A stretch of DNA of 64,000 nt from positions 101,921 through 165,920 of the forward strand of contig NZ_JAMXFA010000010.1 of NCBI RefSeq assembly GCF_025370785.1, in the 5' to 3' direction. The notes under the pieces were generated by a model. The model saw nothing but the letters and a program-made list of their open reading frames with translations. It was not told the origin of the DNA and did no database searches. This document shows, piece after piece, positions 53,743-64,000 of the stretch (its first letter is position 1; each line of letters starts with the position of its first letter). This DNA is from Laspinema olomoucense D3b. GTDB lineage: Bacteria > Cyanobacteriota > Cyanobacteriia > Cyanobacteriales > Laspinemataceae. The position numbers and the translations under genes are program-made.

Positions 53743-54513
53743 TTACACCACGCTCATTTCTACCAACTCATTGGCCATATCAAAATTGGCGGTGACATTT
53801 TGCACATCATCCAAATCATCCAACGCATCCATCATTTTCAGAAGCGATCGCGCTTGGTCGGGGTCCGTTACTTCTACGTTATTGTTAGCAATCCAGCGCA
53901 ATTCTGCATTGACAATCTTATATTTCCGCTCTTTTAAGGTTTGGTTGAGGGTTTCTAAATTAGTGGCTTCCGTAAACACCTCATAGCCCGATGTATCTTC
54001 ATCCAGTTCTGTAGCTTCATAAAACTCGGCACCCCCTTCTACCGATGCCTCCAAGAGTTCATCTTCGTCTATCTCACCTTGCAGGGTGACGACCCCTTTG
54101 AGTTCAAACATCCAACTCACGCATCCTGTCTCACCTAAGTTGCCGCCATTTTTACTAAAAGCGGCCCTCAAATCCGCTGCCGTGCGATTCCGGTTATCCG
54201 TCAGCGCTTCCACAATTACTGCCACTCCACCGGGACCATATCCCTCATAGCGAATCGCTTCATAGTTGCTGCTGGCATCATCCCAGGTTCCGGCACCTTT
54301 GGCGATCGCCCGTTGGATGTTCTCATTGGGAATCCCTGCCGCTTTTGCCTTATCCACTGCGGTGCGTAACTGAAAGTTGCCATCCGGATCTGGAACGCCA
54401 CTGCGCGCCGCAACGATAATCTCCCGCGAGATTTTCGTGAAGGTTTTCCCCTTCACCGCATCCACTCTAGCCTTCTGCCGTTTAATATTCGCCCATTTAC
54501 TATGTCCAGCCAT
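53743..54513 (-). CDS. yebC: YebC/PmpR-family transcription or translation factor
   Basis: 256 residues. The start MAGHSKWANIKRQKARVDA is the standard signature, and SGVPDPDGNFQLRTAVDKA and EGYGPGGVAVIVEALTDNRNRT are the second domain; the third contains LDEDTSGYEVFTE and LVEM at the end. YebC-family proteins bind DNA in some bacteria and assist translation at proline stretches in others. The length is a little above average. It lies alone, convergent with chorismate lyase. Confidence 0.95.
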   Translation of the reverse strand: MAGHSKWANIKRQKARVDAVKGKTFTKISREIIVAARSGVPDPDGNFQLRTAVDKAKAAGIPNENIQRAIAKGAGTWDDASSNYEAIRYEGYGPGGVAVIVEALTDNRNRTAADLRAAFSKNGGNLGETGCVSWMFELKGVVTLQGEIDEDELLEASVEGGAEFYEATELDEDTSGYEVFTEATNLETLNQTLKERKYKIVNAELRWIANNNVEVTDPDQARSLLKMMDALDDLDDVQNVTANFDMANELVEMSVV

Positions 54514-54687
54514 ACCGTTAATTTCTGCTCGATGTACTCTACAGCTTTAGCATAAAATTATAGAGACATGGCGGGCAGAATGGGTCTATGGGAAGGGTCC
54601 GGAGGGGCGATCGCCTGCCGGTAGTTTGGCGTGAGAGGGGGCCTTGCTGGTTACGGAAAAGGCGATCGCTTCCCCTGTTTCCAAAAC

Positions 54688-54912
54688 TCATAATCCCAAT
54701 TCTTCTCGCAATTCTTCAGGAGAATAGGCAAAGATGGGAACTTGATATTTTCCTAAAATTTCCATAAAACTTCGTTTGGAATATCCCGCTAATTGTGCCG
54801 CTTGTCCCAGGGAAACTTTGCTCACTTCATAAAGTTTGATGGCTAACAAAAGTTTAGCTTCGTCCTCAGACAAGCCAGGGGGTGAATTAACTTTGAGTTC
54901 GCTTACATTCAT
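54688..54912 (-). CDS. UPF0175 family protein (VapB-like antitoxin)
   Basis: 74 residues. The signature is the helix-turn-helix-like GLSEDEAKLLLAIKLYEVSKVSLGQAAQLAGYSKRSF segment (given by position, about 13-48), followed by ILGKYQVPIFAYS and a final EELREEL. UPF0175 proteins are usually antitoxins paired with a PIN or DUF3368-type toxin; no toxin gene is adjacent here, so it may be an orphan or have lost its partner. The ATG at 54912 is near a weak Shine-Dalgarno site. Confidence 0.85.
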   Translation of the reverse strand: MNVSELKVNSPPGLSEDEAKLLLAIKLYEVSKVSLGQAAQLAGYSKRSFMEILGKYQVPIFAYSPEELREELGL

Positions 54913-55069
54913 CAGGTTTGACCCTATCTCTACTCTTTATAGAATTTCTAACTCTATTATAAGTCTATGCGATCGCCCTTTGTGGGGTATCCTACATTGT
55001 CGGCAGGGTTACTGGTGGATCGGTTTGGGCGATCGCGTCTTGTTTTGGGCCTATTATCCCGTGGAAATC

Positions 55070-56552
<1,483 letters not shown>

Positions 56553-56558
56553 TAGCCA

Positions 56559-56948
56559 TTACCGGGTAAACAAATTAGGAAACAAATATCTAAAACCTAA
56601 CACAAACAAGAAAGCACCATAGAGTTTTTTCATAAATTCACTACTGATAAAGGGTTGATTGGCAAATAAGGCTCCAAAATAATTGCCAATGAGTAAACCC
56701 AAAGCAATTACGGCTGCATATTTAAAGTTTAAATTGCCGTTTTTATAATAGACCATTGCGCCTAATAAGCCAATGGGTAAAATTTGAGCAGCAATAGAGG
56801 TCCCCGTTGCCAATTTTTGGTCTAATGTTAGTACAAGAACCATTGCGGGGACCATAATTGCACCCCCGCCAATGCCAAACATTCCACCGGCGATACCGGC
56901 AACTAATCCAATCACAAGCAGTTGAATTAACAGGGTAGACATGGCCAT
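56559..56948 (-). CDS. Half-size TSUP (TauE/SafE) family permease
   Basis: 129 residues, about half the family's usual size. Membrane segments near 5-35, 40-55 (weak), 68-90 and 100-122. The motif VGIAGGMFGIGGGAIMVPAMV (about 15-35) is the TSUP signature. Such half-size members probably pair to form the full permease; the family moves sulfite, sulfonates or other anions out of or into the cell. It lies just downstream of, and in the same orientation as, the full-length TSUP gene 75 bp away, which is likely its partner. Confidence 0.85.
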   Translation of the reverse strand: MAMSTLLIQLLVIGLVAGIAGGMFGIGGGAIMVPAMVLVLTLDQKLATGTSIAAQILPIGLLGAMVYYKNGNLNFKYAAVIALGLLIGNYFGALFANQPFISSEFMKKLYGAFLFVLGFRYLFPNLFTR

Positions 56949-57022
56949 TTATTTTATCAGGTTGGGGTTAGATTATCTCGCTTGGGGGACAATCGTCAAG
57001 AGCAAACAAATACTTTGGGTAT

Positions 57023-57823
57023 TTATACGATCGCGCTGACCAACCCTTGGCGCATCATGTACAAAGATAAGACAAATAGGATGAGGCGGAACAGGGTATT
57101 AATTAAGGTGGCGCTGAGGTGAGGGAGGAGGCGGGTTCCCAGTTGCACCCCGAGGATGCCACCGCAACCGATACATACACCGGGAATCCATAAAACATTG
57201 CCATTCCAGGCATATTGCGCTAAACCGGAAGCGGCGATCGCAGTGACAGCAGCGAGGGTTGTTGGGACGGCAGAGGCGATGGATTCTCCCAGGAGTAAGA
57301 CTTGTAAGGGAACCATGACAATGCCACCGCCAATCCCAAATAATCCGGCGATCGCACCCCCGAGACTCCCTATTTTGGCAAAATCCCACCGGGAACGGGT
57401 TTGATTTTTAACCAAGATGTCCGGAGAGTCTGAGTCAAGTAAACTGGCAAAAATTTCCGTATCAATTAGGGTTTTTCTTAATCCCATTAAATAAATAGCA
57501 CCTAATAATAATAGAGAAAAAGAAATAGCCAATGCACTATCAGGAATATGACGAGCCAGCCAAGCTCCAATTTGGACCGCCGGAACCCCGAATAGAGCAA
57601 TTTGCAACGCATTTCGCCAGTTTAGCTGCTTAGTCCAACTATATCGAATCGTGCCAGAAAGGGCGGTTAAAAATACCCCTATCAAACTGGTTGCGGCAGC
57701 AGTCACTACCGGAAACCCCCAGAAGTTTAAGAGGGGGACAATTAAAATACCACCGCCTAATCCAAACAATCCCGCCAGCAATCCAGTACAAATTCCCAAA
57801 GCGAACAGTATGGCTAAATTCAT
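57023..57823 (-). CDS. TSUP (TauE/SafE) family permease
   Basis: 266 residues with two repeated halves, each with the signature: GLLAGLFGLGGGILIVPLLNF (about 13-33) and AIAGLFGIGGGIVMVPLQVL (about 158-177). About eight membrane segments are seen. The family exports or imports small organic or sulfur anions across the inner membrane; the substrate is unknown. The half-size relative is next to it downstream. Confidence 0.9.
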   Translation of the reverse strand: MNLAILFALGICTGLLAGLFGLGGGILIVPLLNFWGFPVVTAAATSLIGVFLTALSGTIRYSWTKQLNWRNALQIALFGVPAVQIGAWLARHIPDSALAISFSLLLLGAIYLMGLRKTLIDTEIFASLLDSDSPDILVKNQTRSRWDFAKIGSLGGAIAGLFGIGGGIVMVPLQVLLLGESIASAVPTTLAAVTAIAASGLAQYAWNGNVLWIPGVCIGCGGILGVQLGTRLLPHLSATLINTLFRLILFVLSLYMMRQGLVSAIV

Positions 57824-57916
57824 TCAGGAAACTCCTTAAACCGGCGTTTTACTCTGCCATTATAGAAGTCTACAATGATGTATTCACTCCGTGGGTAAGC
57901 GGCGATACGTTTAAAT

Positions 57917-57962
57917 AAAAATGCCTGTCATCCCTGCATAAGCATCGAATCCAGGCATTTTT
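57917..57962. terminator. Hairpin terminator of the Rpn-type gene
   Basis: AAAAATGCCTG (57917-57927) pairs with CAGGCATTTTT (57952-57962). A run of T follows on both strands, so it can end transcripts of the minus-strand Rpn-type gene. Confidence 0.75.
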
Positions 57963-57996
57963 TACCCAACTTTTCAACTGAACCCGATCCAGCGAA

Positions 57997-58794
57997 TTAC
58001 TCGGAATCGCGGTTAGTCAATTGCTCAACTCGTTCTCGGGTTAACCCCGTGACATTCATGATTTGTTCCACAGACATTCCACTAAGCAGTAGATTCCTGG
58101 CAATTTCGGCGATCGCTTCCTGGCGACCTTCCTGGCGACCTTCCTGGCGACCTTCCTGGCGACCTTCGGCTAAAATATCCTGATAAATGGGTGACTCACG
58201 CATAATGTCCCTCCGGAGAATCCTGTTAATTAACTCTCGATCTAATACTAACCCAGCTAGAACCGAAGAAGCAGCAACTAAATTTGCCTGTTGTTGTCGG
58301 TTGTCGATGCGTTCAATCAATTGAGCAACTTCGGTTAACACCTCCTCGGGATTTTCTGTGCGGGTTAAAGCAGCAAAGGGAAGTAATCCCGGTGCATTTA
58401 AAAACAGTTCGGTGGGTTGTTCCCATAGACGGATGACCTCAAACCGATGGGTCATTTGCGGGAGAATAAATTCGGTTTGATGGACCAATGGTGAGTTTGT
58501 TTTTCTGAGGTAAATCACCACCTGGCGCATATCTTTTTCCCGAAAGCGGCGATACCCGCGCAAGCGATAGTCAGCCATGCGAAAGGGAATCTCTTGATCC
58601 GGGTCGGTTTGGAATTCTATATGCAATACCGAGTCTTCAGACTGGAGGAGAATCAGAGAATCGGCGCGAATGGGTTCTACGGAGAGTTCTTTGGGACTCA
58701 AAATCGTTAAATCGATGGGTTTTCCCATCAACAAGGTGGCAAAGTCGCGGCTAAATTCATCAATCAGAAATCGACATAAGATATCGTAGGACAT
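57997..58794 (-). CDS. Rpn/transposase-like PD-(D/E)XK nuclease family protein
   Basis: 265 residues. The N-terminus has SYDILCRFLIDEFSRDFA and PIRADSLILLQSEDSVLHIEFQTDPD with the D and E-F-Q of the nuclease-like core (about 45-65), followed by RMADYRLRGYRRF and QVVIYLRK. It belongs to the Rpn (recombination-promoting nuclease) or DUF4351-associated group, related to transposases. The Ala/Ile-rich C-terminal part has a tandem (EGRQ) repeated four times (12-bp repeats at about 58108-58168), which is likely disordered and prone to slippage. A PIN-like role cannot be excluded. Confidence 0.83.
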   Translation of the reverse strand: MSYDILCRFLIDEFSRDFATLLMGKPIDLTILSPKELSVEPIRADSLILLQSEDSVLHIEFQTDPDQEIPFRMADYRLRGYRRFREKDMRQVVIYLRKTNSPLVHQTEFILPQMTHRFEVIRLWEQPTELFLNAPGLLPFAALTRTENPEEVLTEVAQLIERIDNRQQQANLVAASSVLAGLVLDRELINRILRRDIMRESPIYQDILAEGRQEGRQEGRQEGRQEAIAEIARNLLLSGMSVEQIMNVTGLTRERVEQLTNRDSE

Positions 58795-58856
58795 GATTTA
58801 AACCAATAGAAGTTGATGGAATTGGGTGCATCAGTAACCCAATTTTAGGCTCTGCC

Positions 58857-58915
58857 GCACCCCAGGGTTACATTCGGTCAATGAGTTGCATTCCTAATAA
58901 AAATAACTCCAGTTT
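58857..58915 (-). pseudogene. Duplicated fragment of the argS 3' end
   Basis: These 59 bases match the last codons and stop of argS (59088-59146) at about 90% identity. In the same frame they would read LLGMQLIDRM-stop compared with [10 protein letters not shown]-stop in argS. There is no gene upstream to continue it, so it is a relic of a duplication that accompanies the insertion described next. Confidence 0.8.
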
Positions 58916-58917
58916 AC

Positions 58918-59080
58918 TCGTGACGTGGCTCTGCCGCGTCATGCACTCTTTGCGGCTCTGCCGCCTGTACTTTTTGTGAGGATTTGAAGCCGTTACAGGT
59001 AAAATAGGCAACTTAAGACCCTGCTCCTGGACTGGAGGCAGAGCCTCCGAATTTCGTGACGCGGCAGAGCCACGTCACGA
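58918..59080. mobile_element. 163-bp non-autonomous element with 24-bp inverted ends
   Basis: Left end TCGTGACGTGGCTCTGCCGC... (58918-58941) and right end (59057-59080) are perfect inverted repeats of about 24 bp. Inside are further GGCTCTGCCGC copies (58951-58965) and the palindrome GGAGGCAGAGCCTCC (59035-59049). It has no gene. It lies between the duplicated argS fragment and the real argS end, so it probably was inserted with, or created, the duplication. Confidence 0.72.
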
Positions 59081-59098
59081 GGAAATTGCACCCCAGGG

Positions 59099-60856
59099 TT
59101 ACATCCGGTCAATGAGTTGGATGCCTAATAAAGACAACCCCAGTTTTAAGGTTTTTGCTGCTAAATCACAGAGCAATAACCGGGAGGTACGCTGCGGTTC
59201 TTCGGCTTGCAATACTGGACAGTTTTCATAAAACTGATTGAACTTCTTGCTGATTTGATAAAGGTACTCACAGAGACGATTAGGTAACAGCTCTTTTTCA
59301 ACTTCTTTGAGAACTTCACTCAAACTCAGGATATGTTTGGCTAAGGCTAATTCCGTTTCTTCTCCCAATTGAATCTGAATATCAGAACTGAGATTGTCGA
59401 AATCGATATTGCCTTGGCGACTGATTCCCTGAATCCGCACGAAGGCATAGAGCATATAGGGTGCGGTATTGCCTTGCAGGGAGAGCATTTTATCGTAGCT
59501 GAAGATATAACTACTGCTCCGATTTTGACTGAGATCGGCATATTTGACGGCACCAATTCCAACAACTCGGGAGACATTTTCGATGAATTCTACGCTTTCG
59601 GAACGGCCTTCTTCTTGGATAATACTTTCGAGTTGAGCGCGCGCACGGAGGACGGCTTCATCTAATAAATCCCGCAAGCGCACGGTGTCTCCTTCGCGGG
59701 TTTTAAGTTTTTTTCCGCCTTCTCCTAAAACTAATCCAAAAGGGACATGAACGACTTCAATATTGTCTGGAATCCAACCGGCGCGTCTAGCAACTTGGAA
59801 GAATTGAGCGAAGTGGGTGGATTGACCGCTATCGGTGACATAAATGATGCGATCGCATTTATCTTGTTGAATCCGATACCGCAATGCCGCTAAGTCAGTT
59901 GTGGCATAATTATATCCCCCATTAGTCTTCTGGACAATTAACGGTTGTGGTTCCCCTTCTTTGTTAGTAAATCCCTCTAAAAAGACGCATTTTGCACCCT
60001 GGTCTTCTACTAATAAGCCTTGGGTTTCTAAATCTTCAACCACCTTGGATAGGAACGGATTATAGAAGGATTCTCCTCGTTCAGTTAGCTGAATATCCAG
60101 CAAATTATAAATTTGTTGGAACTCCTGGCGGGATTGTTCGCACAGCAGTTCCCAGGCGCGGATTGCCTCGCGATCGCCTGCTTGCAATTTAACCACTTGT
60201 TGCCGAGAAATCTCCCGGAATTCCTCATCCTCATCAAAGCGCTGTTTCGCCTTCTTATAAAAAGCTACTAAATCCCCTAAATCCAACGCATTCGCCGTGG
60301 TTAAAGCATCCGGAGATACTTCCCGCAAATAAGTAATCAACATCCCAAATTGTGTCCCCCAATCTCCCACATGATTGAGGCGCAACACATCATGTCCCCA
60401 AAACTCTAAAATTCGCGCAATGCTATCTCCAATAATAGTAGAACGCAAATGTCCCACGTGCATTTCTTTAGCAATATTGGGACTAGAGAAATCCACAACC
60501 ACTCGTTGGGGATGACTCACGGGTTCAATTCCTAATCGTTCGTCCCCTTCAATGGCGGCGAGTTGCTGTTCTAAATAGCTAGTTTTTAGGGTAAAATTAA
60601 TAAATCCCGGTCCGGCAATTTCTGGCGGTTCACAAAATTCGGAGACATCGATATTGTCTATAATTTTTTGGGCAATATCGCGGGGTTTTTGTTTTAAAGG
60701 CTTTGCCAAAGACATCGCTAAATTTGCTTGATAATCGCCAAATTTGGGATTAGCGGTTGGCACTAAAACCGGGTCAGTTCCGGCCATTTCTTCCCCAAAT
60801 GCAGCAATTAGGGCTTTTTCTACTTGGTTTCTTAGCAGTTCGTTGGTTGATTTCAT
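59099..60856 (-). CDS. argS: Arginyl-tRNA synthetase
   Basis: Class I aminoacyl-tRNA synthetase that joins arginine to tRNA-Arg. Parts: N-terminal arginyl-specific domain (1-110, with the start [20 protein letters not shown]), the catalytic Rossmann fold with the HIGH-type motif [12 protein letters not shown] (about 130-141), [32 protein letters not shown], and the alpha-helical anticodon-binding domain with MLYAFVRIQ near 460. At 585 residues it is full length. The ATG at 60856 is chosen; a longer frame upstream (to 60931) overlaps the promoter region. Its final codons are duplicated in the following gap. Confidence 0.97.
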   Translation of the reverse strand: MKSTNELLRNQVEKALIAAFGEEMAGTDPVLVPTANPKFGDYQANLAMSLAKPLKQKPRDIAQKIIDNIDVSEFCEPPEIAGPGFINFTLKTSYLEQQLAAIEGDERLGIEPVSHPQRVVVDFSSPNIAKEMHVGHLRSTIIGDSIARILEFWGHDVLRLNHVGDWGTQFGMLITYLREVSPDALTTANALDLGDLVAFYKKAKQRFDEDEEFREISRQQVVKLQAGDREAIRAWELLCEQSRQEFQQIYNLLDIQLTERGESFYNPFLSKVVEDLETQGLLVEDQGAKCVFLEGFTNKEGEPQPLIVQKTNGGYNYATTDLAALRYRIQQDKCDRIIYVTDSGQSTHFAQFFQVARRAGWIPDNIEVVHVPFGLVLGEGGKKLKTREGDTVRLRDLLDEAVLRARAQLESIIQEEGRSESVEFIENVSRVVGIGAVKYADLSQNRSSSYIFSYDKMLSLQGNTAPYMLYAFVRIQGISRQGNIDFDNLSSDIQIQLGEETELALAKHILSLSEVLKEVEKELLPNRLCEYLYQISKKFNQFYENCPVLQAEEPQRTSRLLLCDLAAKTLKLGLSLLGIQLIDRM

Positions 60857-61060
60857 AAGACGCGATAAGATAGCAACTCCACAGGATTGACGCAATTTTT
60901 TGAGCAATCTAGTTCTGTCCCATCCTATCATTTCCTGCCAACAATGATGGATAAAGCTGGAGGAAAATGAGGTAGAGTAAAATGAAGGCGGTCAAGTCTT
61001 GATGTGCGATGTCACATTTCTGACGTGATTACCTCGAATCCTGCAACCACGACCAGAATC

Positions 61061-62212
61061 ATGAAAGACCTTGTTTTAATCGGTGGGGGTCATAGTCATG
61101 CGATCGCCTTGCGAGAGTTTGCCAAGTCTCCCCTCCTCGGAATTCGCATTACCTTAATTAGCGATGTGCTTCAGACTCCCTATTCGGGAATGTTACCCGG
61201 TTATTTGGCTGGGTTTTATACCTTTGATGAAGCACATATCGATTTGAGACCCCTGGCAAATTTAGCTCAAGCAGAATTCTATTGCGATCGCGCTATTGCT
61301 CTGGATTTACAACAAAACCAAGTCCTCTGTGCCAACCGTCCCCCCATCCCCTTTGATGTTCTCTCCATTGATATTGGTAGCACTCCGGCTACGCTCAATG
61401 TCCCCGGTGCCGCCACTTATGCCATTCCCGCTAAACCCGTTCCTAAATTATTAGAATCCTGGCAGCAATTCCGAGAAGAAGTTTTGCAATCCCCTGAGCA
61501 AATCCGCAGTTTAGCAACTGTAGGGGGGGGTGCGGGTGGGGTCGAATTAACCTTATCTATTCAAGCTCATCTTAACAAAATCTTAGCGCCACAATACCGG
61601 CAGAATATAGAATATCATCTCTTTCATAGCAGCAGTCACATTCTTTCCAGCCACAGTCAGTATGCCGCTAGAACATTAACCAAAATTATGCAGAATCGCG
61701 GAATTCACCTGCACCTCAACCAAACCGTTACCCAATTAAAAAAACAGACTTCAGAACGCCTAGAACTAAACTGTCAATCAGGATTAACCCTGGAGTGCGA
61801 TCGGATATTTTGGGTCACTCAAGCCGCTGCACCAGATTGGCTCTCGGCCTCTGGATTATCCACAGATAATCAGGGCTTTATCCAAGTCAATCACCACTTA
61901 CAATCCGTATCTCATCCTAACATTTTTGCCTCGGGAGATATTGCCACCCTGCTCAACAATCCCCGACCCAAAGCAGGAGTCTTTGCCGTGCGTCAGGGAA
62001 AACCTTTATTTGAAAACCTCTGCCGCCGTTTGCAGGATAAACCCTTAATTTCTTACCACCCCCAACAGCAATTTTTAACCTTAATTGGAACCGGAACTGG
62101 AAAGGCAGTTGCCTCCCGAGGGAGATTTGGGATAGGTCCGTTTCGGTTACTTTGGACTTGTAAAGATTGGATTGATCGGCGGTTTATGGAGGCGATCGCA
62201 CCCAAGGGTTAA
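61061..62212 (+). CDS. FAD-dependent NDH-2-like oxidoreductase (SelD-partner type without SelD)
   Basis: 384 residues. Two Rossmann folds: LIGGGHSHAIAL (about 4-15) for FAD and VGGGAGGVELTLSI (about 155-168) for NAD(P)H; the middle has QTPYSGMLPGYLAGF (about 40-54) and DLRPLANLAQAEFYCDRA, and the end has the ASGDIA and AGVFAVRQG motifs (FAD binding). In many cyanobacteria this oxidoreductase is fused to selenide-water dikinase SelD; here the gene stops after RRFMEAIAPKG with no SelD domain. A role in membrane NADH or quinone reduction is inferred from family. The ATG at 61061 is preferred to the upstream in-frame ATG at 61004. Confidence 0.85.
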   Translation: MKDLVLIGGGHSHAIALREFAKSPLLGIRITLISDVLQTPYSGMLPGYLAGFYTFDEAHIDLRPLANLAQAEFYCDRAIALDLQQNQVLCANRPPIPFDVLSIDIGSTPATLNVPGAATYAIPAKPVPKLLESWQQFREEVLQSPEQIRSLATVGGGAGGVELTLSIQAHLNKILAPQYRQNIEYHLFHSSSHILSSHSQYAARTLTKIMQNRGIHLHLNQTVTQLKKQTSERLELNCQSGLTLECDRIFWVTQAAAPDWLSASGLSTDNQGFIQVNHHLQSVSHPNIFASGDIATLLNNPRPKAGVFAVRQGKPLFENLCRRLQDKPLISYHPQQQFLTLIGTGTGKAVASRGRFGIGPFRLLWTCKDWIDRRFMEAIAPKG

Positions 62213-62349
62213 CAGTATCCGTCCGGATAACCCAGGACCGACTTTAATCTATCTCTCGGTAGATGTAAGAGCCTCCAACAGTATCCTAGGATGCTCACTA
62301 TAACCAAATTCTCGTTTTACAAGTTCCCTAATCAAGAGGTCATTAAGAT

Positions 62350-62706
62350 ATGCAACGCATTTTATCCGCTTTAAAACAAGTCCGTTTGGGACTGATTGCG
62401 ATCGCCTGTGCCTTTACCTTCATCAGCGTTTCCGGTGCTTTTGCCTTCGCTCATCCCAGCCAAGCAGCAACCGGCTTAGATTCCAGATTAGTCAAAGAAG
62501 AATATAAAATCGATAACAACAAACGGGACAATCAATTAGAGAGCCGAGAAGAATCCTACGAAAAAATGCTAAAAGAAGCTAAAGATATCCACACTGAAGA
62601 AAAAGCATACGAAGAAAATCTCTCCGAATATCGCGAAGAAAATCCCACGCCCGGTTTAGCTGAAAAAGCCCAAGACTTGATAGAAAAGTTAACTGACACT
62701 GAATAA
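62350..62706 (+). CDS. Small exported charged-helix protein
   Basis: 118 residues. A signal peptide (positively charged start, LGLIAIACAFTFISVSGAFAFA, cleavage near SQAA about 39) leads to an extended, highly charged helical domain (about 45-115; EEYKIDNNKRDNQLESREES, AKDIHTEEKAYEENLSE). It probably acts in the periplasm or thylakoid lumen; no enzymatic motif. I cannot name the family; several cyanobacteria have similar small proteins with unknown function. The ATG at 62350 lies 138 bp downstream of the previous gene, with no strong terminator before it. Confidence 0.75.
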   Translation: MQRILSALKQVRLGLIAIACAFTFISVSGAFAFAHPSQAATGLDSRLVKEEYKIDNNKRDNQLESREESYEKMLKEAKDIHTEEKAYEENLSEYREENPTPGLAEKAQDLIEKLTDTE

Positions 62707-62859
62707 TTTTATTAAAGAAACAGTTGGCTTTGTTCTACCCCCTTTCCTTGAGTTTCATCTTTAAATCAAGGAAAAGCTATCGGAATATAAAGTTTGGATT
62801 GAACTGAACCGTTTTTCTTTCCCTTCCTACGGAAACGCCACCCTAACCCACTCATAAGT

Positions 62860-62921
62860 CTAGGGTCGAAAAAAGCTGTAAACCTAATGCTGCAAAGGTT
62901 TCAGCTTTTTTTCGACCCTAG
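62860..62921. terminator. Long bidirectional hairpin between convergent genes
   Basis: CTAGGGTCGAAAAAAGCTG (62860-62878) pairs with 62902-62921, with only one extra T, and the loop holds a further AACCT/AGGTT stem. It has a T-run on both strands and sits between convergent genes, so it should stop transcripts from both sides. The length suggests it could also be an independent RNA. Confidence 0.75.
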
Positions 62922-63056
62922 ATAGAGTTTTTGCCGAACTCCCAGTACCGAATTCCGGATCAGAAGCGATACACCCGAACCAAAAAAGGGGCGCATTCTC
63001 GCACCCCCCTCCTATCCCTCCCCTCGGAGGAATAGCTGAAATTGACTTACAATGGA

Positions 63057-64000
63057 CTAATCTTCCGCAAACACATAGCGATATAACTCCGAGGGGTCCG
63101 GTTCCGGACTATTCTCCGCAAACTTCACCGACTCATCCACAACCGCTTGCACTTTAGTCTCAATCTCCTTGAGTTCCTCCGCTGTCGCCAAATTCTTCTC
63201 GGTGAGATAGGCACTCAATCGTTTAATCGGGTCCCGAGACAGCCAAAATTCCTTTTCTTCCTTGCTGCGAAGCTCATCAGGATCCGCCAGGGAGTGACCC
63301 CGGAACCGATAGGTCATCGCTTCAATCAGGGTAGGACCTTCTCCGGCGCGGGCGCGTTCCACCGCCTCTAGGGCCGCAGTCCGAACTGCCAAAACATCCA
63401 TCCCATCCACTTCGACCCCGACCATTCCAAACGCCGCCGCCTTCTTATAAATTTCCGGCTCAGAAGTAGCCCGTTCGTGGGCCATCCCGATCGCCCATTT
63501 ATTATTTTCTACCACATAAATAATCGGCAACTTCCAGAGTGCCGCCATATTCAAACACTCAAAAAACTGCCCATTATTGCAGGCCCCATCGCCAAAGAAA
63601 CAAGCCGTCACGCTATCGGACCCGGCATCTCCCATCGCTTCGCGACGATACTTGCTTTGAAACGCGGCCCCAGTTGCCACCGGAATGCCTTCCGCCACAA
63701 ACGCAAAACCGCCCAACAAATTATGCTCTCCCGAGAACAAGTGCATAGAACCGCCACGGCCCTTGCTGCATCCCGTTGCCTTGCCGAATAACTCCGCCAT
63801 CACCTCTCTAGCAGGCACTCCCGCACTCAAAGCATGAACGTGATCCCGATAGGTACTGCAAACGTAGTCCCAATCCCGTTTCATTGCCCGGATCACCCCG
63901 GTTGAGACCGCCTCCTGTCCATTGTAGAGGTGGACAAAACCAAACATTCGGCCTCGGTAGTACATTTCGGCGCATTTGTCCTCAAAGAAGCGCCCTAAAA
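63057..64000 (-). CDS. pdhA: Pyruvate dehydrogenase E1 component, alpha subunit (5' part outside the window)
   Basis: Thiamine-diphosphate enzyme of the pyruvate dehydrogenase complex that decarboxylates pyruvate to feed acetyl-CoA. Visible features: the [21 protein letters not shown] start region continuing to the window edge, [40 protein letters not shown] and the thiamine-diphosphate motif [17 protein letters not shown] with [11 protein letters not shown]. The reading frame stays open to base 64000, and about 25-30 N-terminal residues are missing. The first ATG inside the window (63965) is not the true start. The 3' end is complete. Confidence 0.96.
   Translation of the reverse strand, partial: LGRFFEDKCAEMYYRGRMFGFVHLYNGQEAVSTGVIRAMKRDWDYVCSTYRDHVHALSAGVPAREVMAELFGKATGCSKGRGGSMHLFSGEHNLLGGFAFVAEGIPVATGAAFQSKYRREAMGDAGSDSVTACFFGDGACNNGQFFECLNMAALWKLPIIYVVENNKWAIGMAHERATSEPEIYKKAAAFGMVGVEVDGMDVLAVRTAALEAVERARAGEGPTLIEAMTYRFRGHSLADPDELRSKEEKEFWLSRDPIKRLSAYLTEKNLATAEELKEIETKVQAVVDESVKFAENSPEPDPSELYRYVFAED

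Overview
The window looks like chromosomal DNA of a cyanobacterium, most likely a filamentous, Oscillatoriales-type one. The evidence is the very frequent GCGATCGC (HIP1) octamers, the cyanobacterial forms of ClpB1, ClpC, PilT, TypA, Ycf21-type chorismate lyase and the SelD-partner type oxidoreductase, and the wealth of Uma2, pentapeptide, WD40 and toxin-antitoxin genes and short palindromic repeats. The genus is an inference; no rRNA, tRNA, CRISPR array or intact insertion sequence was seen.

Layout. 1-2400: a tandem hairpin repeat and two family-2 glycosyltransferases. 2570-3403: promoter, probable cobalamin riboswitch and cobU. 3700-12200: mostly single conserved genes (a Cys-rich protein, RNase Z, a SpoIID-like protein, a DUF4177-like small protein, a chloroplast-envelope-type membrane protein, a pentapeptide protein, TypA) separated by hairpin terminators and REP-like repeats. 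12244-19015: a PilT paralogue, small unknowns, a hydrolase, argB and aroK. 19264-21786: an accessory patch with a toxin/immunity-like pair, a DUF6883-DUF4926 pair and a Uma2 nuclease. 21904-29140: clpB and clpC enclosing a CYTH-like gene and a WD40 gene. 29656-37361: a small conserved gene, a repeat array, a large PPC-domain protein behind a structured leader, a DUF790 nuclease-like gene, a GNAT acetyltransferase, uvrC and a membrane protein.

The most interesting segment is 37440-47350, which I read as a defence or conflict island, all on the minus strand. It holds a Panacea-type toxin-antitoxin pair with overlapping genes, a second Uma2 nuclease, a 1239-residue SF2-like helicase of unfamiliar architecture, a methyltransferase-like toxin module translationally coupled to a small partner, and a 1008-residue protein I cannot assign. 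The helicase and the 1008-residue protein are the best candidates for an undescribed system.

47425-52682 is a tripartite export operon (MacA-like adaptor, MacB-like permease, TolC-like channel) without its ATPase. 52970-64000 returns to housekeeping genes (chorismate lyase, YebC, GH1 beta-glucosidase, two TSUP permeases, an Rpn-type nuclease, argS, an NDH-2-like oxidoreductase, a secreted small protein, partial pdhA). Here a 163-bp element with 24-bp inverted ends sits beside a duplicated argS 3' end. At least five families of palindromic repeats are dispersed between genes, several as inverted pairs that resemble MITEs.
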